Of a stretch of DNA of 64,000 bases, positions 35,352 to 47,102 are shown one piece after another. Within the stretch, counting starts at the first letter, position 1. Each line of letters starts with the position of its first letter. Location: contig NC_090173.1 in the NCBI RefSeq assembly GCF_024679245.1, positions 7,312,428 through 7,376,427 on the forward strand, given 5' to 3'. Below the pieces are notes generated by a model. It ran no database searches. It saw only the letters and a program-made list of their open reading frames with translations, and was not told the origin of the DNA. The position numbers and the translations under genes were made by a program. Source of the DNA: Pseudorasbora parva. Lineage: Eukaryota; Chordata; Actinopteri; Cypriniformes; Gobionidae.

Positions 35352-38300
35352 ATGGCTGTGAGGGAGATTTGTGTTTGGAAAGGGCTTATCTTAGCCCTTT
35401 TCCTCTTTGCTGTTCATGGCCAGAAAAGGCCGTAAGTACCATGGGCTTTGAAGTGAATGGAAGTGGCCTAATGTTATGATGGGAAACCAAGGCTTTCTGA
35501 TGGCAGACCAGTGTTGCAATGTCTGTGGTTTTTCCACAAGTCCCCAACCAAATCCGACAACTGATTCCCTTTCCTTTTTTCTTTTTCCTCATGTTTTCAC
35601 AGATTATTTATGGTGATGTTCCCTGCAGTGACTGAGTCTGGATCTGATGCCAAATTGTGTGCAAGTCTTCTGAAACCACAAGAGAGTCTCACGATGACCG
35701 TTTCTCTGCTCGATGACAAAAACGGCACGACTCAACTTGTGCAGCAGGTTTCTTCTAAGCCATTTCATCGCTGCTTTAGTTTCCAGGTCTGTTGTCATGC
35801 GACGTCTGTTTTTTTTTTTTTTTTTTTTTTTTTTCTCTCCCTTGTCTGGTTTGTTGTGTGTTAACTGAGTTTCTCTGCAGGCTCCTCGAGTAGTTGGAGA
35901 ATCTGTGCAGAAGCTGAAGGTGGAAGTTCAAGGGAGTGTCTTCAGAGCGACCGAAGAGAGGAAAGTCATGTTCAGACGTTACATGCCTTTGACCTTCATC
36001 CAAACAGACAAACCCATCTACAATCCAGGACAAACGGGTGAGCAGTGCATGACCCATGGTTGAATATTAGAGCTGTAGAGAATCCAGTTACACAAGTTCT
36101 GATCATCGGTATTATGCTACTTATGTGAGCGTTCATTGCTGTTTTTGCAGTGAATTTCAGAGTTGTCACCATGGATGCCAAACTTGTGCCTCTTGATCAG
36201 ATGGTAAGGCCTGACCAAAATCAAACGGCAAATTATGTGCACCGTTTGACTACTGCGTCATTCTCTTGAATGCCTAATATTCCTGTATTTGTGTCTTTCA
36301 GTACAATCTGGTGGCAGTGGAGGTAAGAATTTGCTCCAGTGCAAGTCTTTGAACGGAGCTGATGTTTTTCTTGAATGGGTGTCTTTTTCTTTTCTTTTTT
36401 TTGTAGTTTTTTTTTTTCCTCTGATCTGTTAGTTGTTTTAATAGGACAATCGTAATAACCGGATTGGCCAGTGGACAAACGTTTCCTCAACGGGGTGGAT
36501 CTTGCAGCTTTCTCACAAGTTAAACCCAGAGGCTCAGATAGGGATGTATACAATAACGGCTTTTATTGGTGACCGAATGATCTCCCATGTTTTTGAGGTG
36601 AAAAAATACGGTAAGTCCTTGTTCCTATAATGTACAACAGCAGTTCAACGACAGATCTGGGCTCCTAATCTGGGCAAGTTTGTTTCCTGCTTTAGTTTTG
36701 CCCAAGTTTGACGTTACCGTAAACACCCCACAGACGTACAGCGTTGCCGCTGTGGGACTGAAAGTTGAGGCTTGTGCCAAGTGAGTAAGGCTTGTATTTT
36801 CTTATCTTGCGGATGGTCAATTCTTGATGTTACTTGTGACGTTTCCCAGATACACGTATGGCCAACCTGTACCTGGTCAAGTGCTGGTGGAAGTGTGCCG
36901 TGAGCCATTTTCATATGTTGCGGTGCCTGGCGTTACCCGCCGTTGCCTGAATAAAACTGCACAGGTTTGACTCCTGCCTTACAATGGAGGGTTTTCTTCT
37001 GCTTGTCTTTAATTTGACCTCCTTTGTTCTGCTACCAGATGAATGCTACAGGCTGTGCTGTCCTTGTTGTCGACACATCAGTGTTTTTTGGCAATGCGCT
37101 TGAAAATTATATGCAAGACACACTACTTGTAAATGTGACCGTCACTGAGGAGGGAACAGGTGAGCTATTGGCTGATCTGAACCAATGGCTGTGTATGGAG
37201 GGAGTTGACTTTATTTATTTGTTTTCTCGCTTTCCAGATGTAGTGGTGTCAAAATCTGCAATGGTGTCCATTACATTTGAAGTTGGCAAGGTCGCCTTTG
37301 TGGACCTCCCAGATTATTTTGAACCTGGATTAACAATTAATGGAAAGGTAAATGTCTCCCTGGTTGCAGAAGCCTTTAAATTGGTTCCCCTTCCTAACCT
37401 TGGTCATTTCTACCAGATATCCGTGTCTCGTTTCGATGGGACCCCAATTGCAAGTAAAGCTGTGTATCTCCTGGATGCTACCAGCTGGCCAAACAAACTG
37501 CTGCTGAATCTGACCACAAACCAGAACGGACTGGCCACGATCTCCCTCAACACTGCCAATCTTCCTAAAGCTGATCTCAATCTGGTGGTACGATTTGCTC
37601 TTTATATTTTGTGACTGTAGACCACTCACTCTTGCAAGAAACCAATTCCATTCACTGTTTCCCCAGGTGAGTGTGACTCCAGTGGTTGGTTATGGTTACA
37701 AATCCCCATACTTCACTACAGATACAAGGGTTGTTCGACTTCTCCGAACCGCTTCTCCTGAGAGCCCATCATTTAGTGAACTGGCTATAGTGAAGCTCGA
37801 GCAGCCGCTCAAATGTGGTGCTGTGTTTCCAGTGACGGTGAAGTATTCTTTTGTTGGAGAGACTGGTGACTACAGCGCTGATATCGTCTATATGGTGAGT
37901 GCACATCAGTTGTGGTTAGCTTTGCCGTTATAATACGATAACTAACCGGCATGATATTGTTATTGTGGGCACTTCAAAGTCCTGTGACTTATGACTTCTG
38001 ATTTTTAGAACTCTTCGGCTGAAACGGTACTTTACCCCTCAACAATTTAACGTGCGCAATACCGCTGTTTGCTGCGTCAAAGGAACGCACCCTGCTGTAA
38101 ACAAACCTAACATGCACGAGCAGCGCATTGCAATTCCCAGGGTCACTCTTATCCCTGGTGACCCTCAAGTGAAGCAAACTGGAACTATTGAACCGTGTTT
38201 AAATGTTTCAAACAGCTATTCCGATCTCTGTATTCACCCAATATGTAATACTTGGACTTAAAGCTGTTTAATTTCAAAATAGTAATTGTTGTTTTTTTTG

Positions 38301-41300
38301 AGGTGGTGCTGTGTAAGGGGTCATGTACCTGTTTGTCTCTTGTCAGGTCCTGTCCAGAGGAGTGATTGTCCTCCATGGATTTCAGACAGTCAAAGTGAGC
38401 GCTTCTGATACCGTCACGAGTGGCTCTGTGTCGTTCCAACTGTCTGTCAGTGTCGCTATGGCTCCAGCAGTGCAGATTCTGGTCTACTGCGTTCTTCCCA
38501 GTGAGAATGTAGTTGCAGCTACTGTGTCTCTTGAGACAGAAAGGTGTTTCCAAAACCAGGTATGATGTGCACTAGCATCCTTTTGGCTTTATGTGGGGAA
38601 TGGTGATGTACCCTACAGCGTGTTTGTACTTGTTTCAGGTGTCTCTACAGTTCTCTCCTGCTACAGCCGTTCCTGCTGAGGGAAATGTTTTGACGGTCTC
38701 TGCTCAAGCAGGATCTCTGTGTGGCCTTAGTGCTGTAGATCAGAGCGTCCGGATCTTGGAGCCAGGAAGACGCCTGAGTGCTGAAATGGTATCCATGTGC
38801 AGTTGCTCTTAATCCTTGAGCTTGATTGACGGTTCAGCTTTACAATTTGCGTAATGCTGACGAGTCAATTAGACAAACCCATGCTGTTATAGGGCTGTTA
38901 TGATTATAGCAGTGTTGTACCTTTAACGCCTTACATTATAAACTCTGAACATAACCTGCCAAAAATGCCTTTAGTGCAATAACAGAAAGCAATTGTTTCA
39001 TGGTCCCAGGTGTTTGACTTGCTCCCAGTGCGCTCACTATCAGGTTACCCGTACAGCGTTGAGGATGAACCATGTTTTGGTTTTCGACCCCGAGCTGTTG
39101 AGGTTGCTGTAGGGAGGATTTATCCTCCCTACACTGTTCCTACAAATCAAGCCTACACAGCATTCAAGGTAGAAAACATTCATGACCACGTAGTCACTGA
39201 ATAAGACTTGAAGTCAATGACTCTGAATTGTTTTGAATCTACTGTTACTATTACAGAGCCTGGGAATGAAGATCGCAACAAATCTTGCTGTACGAGCCCC
39301 TCCGTGCCGGCTGTTGTCCCGCTTTCCAGACAGTAGGTTATTTGAGTGAGAATCACAGCCAATTGTGTGGGGTGTTTAACCATAAATGCAGTTATTCTAT
39401 ATATTGGCATAGTCTGCAGACTAACTATTCTAATGTACTAAGCGTGCGTGGAGTAAATGGGTGTAAAATTGCTTGTCCCTTTCAGTGGTGAATCTTCGTG
39501 GTCCTCTGGAAGCAGAAAGTGCTGGAGGCGACGCTTCCTCTTCTGATGTGACCATCAGGACTTACTTTCCAGAAACGTGGTTCTGGCAGCTTGCTCAAGT
39601 GGGGTTAGTGGAGGATCTCGTTCCTTCTAGAGTACGTATTAGTAAACTCCCTAATTCCCATTATTTCTCTTCGGCTGTCCTTCAGAGCCACTGGATCCAC
39701 ACAAGTTGCTCTCACTGTTCCTGACACCATCACCACATGGGAGACTGAGGCATTCTGCCTGTCCTCAATAGGTTTCGGTCTGGCTCCTCCTGCTTTGCTG
39801 ACGGTCTTCCAGCCCTTCTTCCTGGAGCTCTCCCTGCCGTACTCCATAGTCCGTGGGGAGACTTTTGATCTGAAGGCCACGGTCTTCAGCTATCTGTCCA
39901 AGTGTATCATGGTCTGTCATGGTTTATTTACCTTTATATAATGGATATGTATAGAGAAGGTCCCATCTTTGCTTCATGTGCTCCGTTTCATTGGCAGGTT
40001 AAAGTGACTCCAGCTTCATCCACAAACTTCACTCTTACAGAATATCCTGATCCGTACTCATCCTGTCTTTGTGCCAATGGGAGAAAGACCTTCAAATGGG
40101 TTCTCTCAGCTTCTGTTCTCGGTCAGTTTTGTACCGTCTGTTTCTAAATTTGAAGTGAACTGTGTTGCTCACTTCCTGTCTGTGACCACAGGAACGGTCA
40201 ATGTGACGGTCAATGCTTCAGCTGAGCCATCCCGGACTCGATGTGGCACTGAGGCCGTGACCGTGCCGTCAAGAGGACGCATTGACGTTGTCACTCGAAG
40301 TCTACTTGTCCTGGTAAGTGTAAAACGGCCTTCAGGCATTTGATCATGGAACTCATTCTGCTTTACTGACGTGGTGTTTTATTGCTTTTTATAGCCTGGA
40401 GGAGTTGAAAGGACAAACACCCAGAGTTGGTTACTGTGTCCAAAGGGTTTGTTTGCACTCAATGATTTCTCCCTGTACAGCCAAACATTTGCCTAGTGTT
40501 CAACGCTGATCCTTTGTTCGGTCTACAGGAAACGTTCTTTCTGAAGACGTGACTGACTTTTCCGAGCAATGTAATTGAGGGATCAGCCAGATGCTCCGTT
40601 TCAGTCCTTGGTAAAGCATTTCATGGAGTAGAAAGTGATGCATTATGTTTGGCTGAATAATGCTAATTCTGATGTGGGCTTTATGCTTCTCCTCTTGTAG
40701 GGGATATAATGGGTCGTGCACTGAAGAATCTAGATGGGTTGTTACAGATGCCTTCTGGCTGTGGAGAACAGAATATGATCATTCTTGCTCCCAATATTTA
40801 CGTCCTGCTGTACCTGAAGGTCACTGGGCAACTCACCGCAGCCATTCGAGAGACTGCCACAGGCTACCTTCAAATCGGTATGGACGACCAATCCACTTTA
40901 AATGTGTATGAGCCTAAATGTCAAGAAGGTTTAGTCCTGCTCTTCCCCTTAGACTATCAGACTGCCTGACCAATTTGCATGTGGCTTTTGACCTAATCAG
41001 GATATCAAGGACAACTGAACTACAGACACGAGGATGGTTCATACAGCACCTTTGGTTATGATGAATCCAATACATGGTGAGCTGCTTCCTGTTCTACTGT
41101 TGTGAGTGTATAAGCTGTTATGGCACTTTCGGTTTAAGTTCAGGTTGTCACAACCTTCTTCACGGCCAGGTTGACTGCCTTTGTCCTGAGGTCTTTTGGT
41201 CTAGCGAGGCAATTCATCTTCATTGATCCAAATGTCCTGCAGAGTGCAAAGGATTGGTTGATCAGCAAGCAGCGTTCAGATGGCTGTTTCATGCAACAGG

Positions 41301-43141
41301 GAACTCTGTACCACAGTGACATGAAGGTGCCTTATACGTTTCTTAATGCTCTAACCAATAGACTTGGTATGTTCTAAATCTTTTGTTTTTTAGGGGGGAG
41401 TTGGTGACCACGTGACCATGACTGGCTACGTTGTGGCATCATTGCTTGAATTAGGCGTCCCTGCCACGGTAAAACATCTCGTAGTTGTATGTGTTCCTTG
41501 CAGGTGACCTTGCTGTCTGACGCTTGCTTTGATTTCAGGATCCCGTCATTATCAACGCTCTGTCCTGCTTGAGGCCTGTCATTGGGAACCTGGGAAACAC
41601 TTATGCCACGGCTCTGCTGGCCTACACCTTCAGTCTAGCTGGAGAGACCACCACTCGATCTCAGCTTTTAACTACCTTGGACAACCTTGCCATTTCTGAA
41701 GGTGACATTTACACCAGCCTCTTGATATTGGTTATCGCCTTTGCCATCAACTTTCTCCCCTCCATCTCCTCCTAAGGCACTAAGCTCCATTGGTCCCAGA
41801 CGACATCTGGTGATACTCTGGCGGTTGAGATCAGCGCTTACGTGCTGCTAGCGGTTCTCGCTGTTCAGCCTCTCACGACGGCTAATCTGGGCTATGCTAA
41901 CCGCATTGTCAACTGGCTGGTGACCCAGCAGAATCCCTATGGAGGCTTCTCCTCGACCCAGGTGCCTCTGACTACCAAACATGAGCACGCTCATTGAGTG
42001 GGGTTTTTAATCTGGTGCTTGTTTTCAGGACACTGTGGTGGCTCTTCATGCCCTGTCTGTGTACGCTGCTCAAGTGTTTAGTTTGGACGGCTCCAGCACC
42101 GTTACTGTACAGTCGTCAGTGGTAGGAGGAGACTCTTATAGTTTCACCGTGAATCGGGACAACAGGCTGCTGTATCAGGAGAAACCGCTGAAGAACGTTC
42201 CTGGCAAATATAGTGTTAAAGCCTCAGGATCCAACTGTGTGTCTGTGCAGGTCTGTATCTTCACCTCCTGTGTCTTGTGCAAATCCGATTTCTTAAAAAG
42301 CTCTCCGTACTATAGATTGCATGTTTCTACAACATCCCAACACCCGTTAAAGTCACCAGGACACTGAGTGTTGAAGCGGCGGTTAAGGGAGACTGCCAAC
42401 GGCTTGGAGCCAATCTCAAGTTGAACTTCACAGTGACGTAAGGATATCTTTGGCTTGGTTTCCTGAAACCAGCTCTTGTTTGACTCCTGCAAAAGGTAGC
42501 TGTGTTGATCTGTTGACTAAACCACTTATTTCCCCCATTACACATTCAGATACAACGGCGTAAAAGCAAGCACTAACATGGTTATCGTGGACATTAAGCT
42601 CCTGTCAGGCTTCACTGCAGATACGTCACCGGTTTGTGTTCAAGATGATTTAGTCCCAAGATGCTAGAAGCTCCTTCAAATAATTGTCTGTCTGTAAACT
42701 ATGGATTTGCCCTCAGCTTGGATCTCCACCCCAGTCGTTTGCGCCGCTAGTGGAGCGGGTTGATGCTGATGATGATCATGTCCTAGTGTATCTGAAAGAG
42801 GTGAGACCTTGTACACTGGGTATATTCACTAGCTGCCATCTTCGAATACTGTTCATCCTTTCTGTCTCGTAGGTTCCCAAAGGAGTCCCCATGAGCTACA
42901 CTCTTCGGCTGAAACAGGTTCTTGCAGTGAAAAATCTCAAGCCAGCAGTCATCAACATTTATGACTACTATCAGCCAAGTACGCTTTCATCCTAATCGTG
43001 CTTTGCTCTGGCTGAATTGTCTGAAATTGATCAAGCTCACTTCATGTTCCTCTTTCAGGTGATGCGTTTGAGACCACCTACACGTCACCCTGTCCGCGAT
43101 TTGACTCTGTACTGGCTGCAAGACATGACTCAAATAAATGA
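35352..43141 (+). pseudogene. a2ml: Gene D: type II alpha-2-macroglobulin-like gene with frameshift in exon 22
   Basis: Near-identical copy of gene B about 23.0 kb downstream, with the same 34-exon plan. Bait exons are 39257-39332 and 39486-39603, the thioester exon is 40701-40877, and the catalytic-position His codon is 41312-41314. Exon 22 (40529-40610) is 82 nt rather than 84: GTGACTGTGACT of B and F reads GTGACTGACT here. The shift gives TGA at 40576-40578, predicting a product of about 926 residues without thioester and receptor-binding domains. Exon 15 lacks one Arg codon (in frame) compared with B and F. Splice sites and the downstream reading frame are otherwise intact, so the lesion is recent, or a sequence error, though gene A carries the same deletion independently in this assembly. 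Introns 9 (78 nt) and 10 (69 nt) are stop-free and in frame. The gene shares a divergent promoter region with C. Confidence 0.82.
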
Positions 43142-43220
43142 TTTTATACAATCCGTCTTTGTTGCCTCATGTGCAGTCAAATTGTCTAAAGATTTATGCA
43201 TGGTTACATGGTTTTAAAGG

Positions 43221-44020
43221 TGCCCTAGAATGATTTGAAACAATACTTCAAATTGTTCTGATATCTAAATAGAGGGTATGTGGCTAATTTAAGGTCAAAT
43301 TGTCCAGATACGGTGTTGCAGGTCCATCTACAACCCTAGGATGTAATGCTCTGTTTTTGCCTTATTTGGAAGGGCCGTGACTATTAATGCAGAGTTCTGC
43401 TCTGATTGGTGGTTTCACTGCACAGCTAACACATCTATACCATCTGTCATGGCAATGATAGCTTGACTTTGAATCGCAAACTGAACTGGGTAGTGTGTAA
43501 ATATGTTGTTTGTACAGTAACATTACAGTTTGACAGTAGAGTACTGATTTAAAAGTTGCTTTATTTAGCCAAACAAAGTGATGTAGAAGCCACTCAAAAT
43601 AGTCAGTGTCATGTTTACTACTCACCTGCTGCAAATAAACATGCTTCAGTTCTCAATGGTGGAGAAGGTGTCGTTAGCGACAAGGATTGAGTGAGCGCTC
43701 TAAGCATGACATGTAGGCTAATTTGGATTTCGATCCATCAAAAGGGATCGACATGGGTCTCTACTGTTGTATTTTATGACAACACTGGCGGGAAATATTA
43801 ACCGTTCTCATTTGACAAACTGTTGTGCAAGTTTCCAATACTAGCATCTTGCGTTCGATCTAGACAACACGGGATATCATTGGAATGTTGTCTTGGTAAG
43901 AAACTTTCAATTTAATCAGAAATGGGTTTGACAGTCAAGAAGTGGATAAAATCACTACTTGCAGGAATATGGTTGGAATCGGCCCTTCAAGATGCTGAGT
44001 GTCTTTTTCATTCTAGGGCA
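43221..44020 (+). mobile_element. Putative nonautonomous DNA element (MITE-like) downstream of gene D
   Basis: Copy of 20219-21069 with about 50 bp less; a segment near 43706 is deleted. Ends TGCCCTAGAATG and complement. Confidence 0.35.
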
Positions 44021-44503
44021 TGTCTTTTTCATTCTTGTCTGTTGTAGCAACGGCATATGTTTGGCTTTAGGATCAATTTAATAGGAAATTTAAAACAATT
44101 AAAAACCGGGAAGATGGGCTAAGTTTAAAATGTTGGACACTAAACACTCGTTTCCTTCATCCTTGATTGGAAGTGTCTCACATGCCTCAGAAGTAATATG
44201 ATGACATGTTCAGGGAATCTCTAATATGAAGCTAGAAAACCACGACTGTCTGTGACAATATGTGGTTTATTTGAGTTCTTTAACCAGTTAACCTCAACCG
44301 GATCGTGGGCGGGGAGGTTGACGCAAGTGGGCGTGTCTCTACTTTTTATACAAACTATTCAATCAGCTATCACAAACTATGCATCACTTGAAAGCTAAAA
44401 CAAGATTCATTTTCTCAACTCGTTTTTTGCAATAAATACACCAGAGAGGAAAGGGTTAAATGAAATGCTAGAGTTTTCTCATTGTTTTCAGTCAGCTGAA
44501 CAA

Positions 44504-45478
44504 ATCCTTAAGCTCGACAATTTTCAATCTGGTTTTATCCGCATCACAGCACAGAGACAGTGCTCATAAAGATTATAAATGATATTCGGTTAAATACTGA
44601 TACAGGCAAAACATCAATTCTGGTACTACTCGACCTCCGTGCTGCATTCGACACTGTTGACCACAACATACTTCTTGACAGCCTGGAAAACTGGGTCGGG
44701 CTTCCGGGGATGGTCCTCAAATGGTTCAGGTCATACTTAGAAGGGAGAGGTTATTATGTGAGTATAGGCGACCATAAGTCTGAGTGGACATCAATGACAT
44801 GCGGAGTCCCACAAGGGTCAATTCCTGCACCACTCCTATTCAACCTGCATATGCTGCCACTGAGCCAAATAATACAAAATAAACAAAATTGCATACCAAA
44901 GCTATGCTGACGACACCCAGTAGTCATGAGTTTCAGTAGTTATGTCAAAGCAATAAGTAAATCAGCATAGTATCATCTGAAAAATATTGCAAGAATTGGA
45001 TGCTTTGTTTCCAGGCAAGATTTAGAGAAACTGGTTCATGCTTTCATCACCAGCAGGGTGCACTATTGTAATGGCCTTCTCACCGGCCTTCCCAAAAAGA
45101 CCGTTAGATAGCTGCAGCTCATAAAGAACGCTGCTGCCAGGATTCTGAGCAGAACCAGAAAATATGACCATATCACACCAGTCCTCAGGTCTTTACACTG
45201 GCTTCCAGTTACATCTAGGACTGATTTTAAAGTGCTATTACTTGTTTCTAAATCACCCCATGACCTAGGACCTCAATACATTGCAGATATGCTGATTAAA
45301 TACAAACCCAACAGATCACTCGTCCATCGGGATCAAGTCAGTTAGAAATACCAAGAGTTCACTCAAAGTAAGCAGAGTCTACTTTTAGCTATTATGGGAG
45401 CCGCAGTTGGAAACCAGCTTCCAACAGTAGCCACATTGAAATCCAGACTCAAAACACTGAGTGAGCGCTGTGCCACTG
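44504..45478 (+). mobile_element. L2-clade LINE relic downstream of gene D
   Basis: Near-identical copy of the relic at 21556-22530 with the same frameshift before YADD and the same stops, so it was already dead when the unit was duplicated. Confidence 0.8.
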
Positions 45479-45803
45479 TACGTCTGACTGATTGCACCTT
45501 ATTTTATCTCTGCATCATATTGTGTATTCTTTTTATAACTGTTTTAGTTCGCCTTTGTTCTTATCTTTGGTTATTTTATCTATATATCATCATGTTATTT
45601 TCTGTATACTTAAATTTTCTATACATCTGTTGATTATTATTTTTGGTTAGGGCTGTCTGACTAGAAGAGATTGAAAAAGGAGAGCAGTGTGCTTTGCTTC
45701 ATTCTGCTTGTGGTAGCAGACAGTGTAAAGAAGCGGACTCAGGAAAGGGGAGGCCCTGCAGGGCAAATGTAACGTCCCCTACAGGAGCTCACTTGTAAGG
45801 TCC

Positions 45804-45861
45804 AGGAGACATTGCGAACCTGCTCCATTGCGAGGAGACATTGCGAACCTGCTCCATCTCA
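45804..45861. repeat. Two-copy 29-bp tandem repeat
   Basis: Same as 22856-22913, carried by the tandem duplication. Confidence 0.85.
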
Positions 45862-45907
45862 GACCGGGGTACCCGAATTTAAAATGAGGCAGATTGGGAT
45901 CTATTCA

Positions 45908-46713
45908 TCACCTTTTTTACAACTGTTTTAATTATAAAAGGTGAAACGTGTATATTATATAGACTCATTACCAGCAAAGTGAAACATTTCAAGCCTTTTA
46001 TTTGCTGTCATTTAGATGAGCATGGCTTATAGCTTATGGAAACTCCTAATTAAAAATCTCAGAATAAAATTCAGTTATGAAGACCAGGATGCTTCAATAG
46101 CAGCCTTCAGCTCGCCTGCACTGTTCGGTCTCATGGCTCTCATCTTTCTCCTGCTGGCCAATCAAGCACCGTAGACCATTGAACCAGGTTTTGGTACTTT
46201 AGGCAGTGTGGAAGCACTCTAAAATGTCCTGGTAGATGGCTGCCCCACACATTTGAATGGCCTTTTCCTGACAATCCTCTCCAGACTTTGGTCATCCCTG
46301 CTGCTTGAGCACCTTTTTCTTCCACTTAACTTTCTATTATTAATGTGCTTTGATACAGCACTTTGAGAACATCCAACTTCAGTTGCCATTCCCTTTTGAG
46401 TCTTTCCTGCCTTGTGGTGGGTGTGAATAATGGTTTTATGCACAACTGTCAGGTCAGCAGTCTACCCCATGATTGTGGATCGTACTGAACCAGACTGAGA
46501 GACCATTCAAAGGCTCAGGAACCCTTTGCAGGTGAGCCTACGATACAGAACCTTGTCTCAATATTCTGAGAGTTTGAATTTGGGCTTTTTGTAAGCGGTA
46601 ACAAAAAGGCTTGAAATCTCTCACTTTGCATGTAATGAGTTGATTCAATATATTTGTTTTTAAATGACTGAATTAAGTGAACTTTTGCACAAGAGTCAAA
46701 TTTCACCTGTATA
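45908..46713 (-). mobile_element. Tc1/mariner-family transposon relic (second copy)
   Basis: Same internally deleted element as at 22960-23765, at +22948, with the DNA-binding helix-turn-helix remnant in the same disrupted state. Confidence 0.75.
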
Positions 46714-47073
46714 TTGTAAAGAGCACTATAAATCAAGGTGACTTGCACCTTCCTGTCATACTTTGACAGATTAGGGGGTGTCGGATTGAATGGTGACATG
46801 GGTTCAGGATACAGTTTGGGCAGGGAAAAGCCAGTGAGGTTATAATCAGGTGGGAAGGCCAGTCTTCCTTCTGAAACACCCTCATCTCAAGGACCGTGAA
46901 GACATTAGGAGTTGTTCTGGCATTTCTCACCCCTGAAGAGTTTGCTTCAAGCATATCGTTACTAGTCTTAACCAAAGTTAGATGTTCAGTTTAGGAAACC
47001 ACTTCTATAACAACAGTGACCTGCAACACTCGTCATGTTAAACAAAAGGCAAACAAGTGATTGCATAAAATCA
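46714..47073. other. Unassigned sequence between Tc1 relic and gene E
   Basis: Copy of 23766-24125. Nothing recognised. Confidence 0.5.
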
Positions 47074-47102
47074 TTTATTTTGAGTCACGTCCTATAGCAG
47101 TG

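Larger units (their letters stand above)
24060..47007 (+). repeat. Tandem array unit 1 (C - promoter region - D - tail)
   Basis: About 22.95-kb direct repeat unit holding type I gene, divergent promoter region, type II gene and tail. The next unit follows at +22948 to +22963; the offset changes only by small indels, such as 2 bp near 49300, 10 bp near 55470, poly-T length in intron 2, and the 2-bp deletion in D. Limits are arbitrary because the repeat is continuous. Confidence 0.88.
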
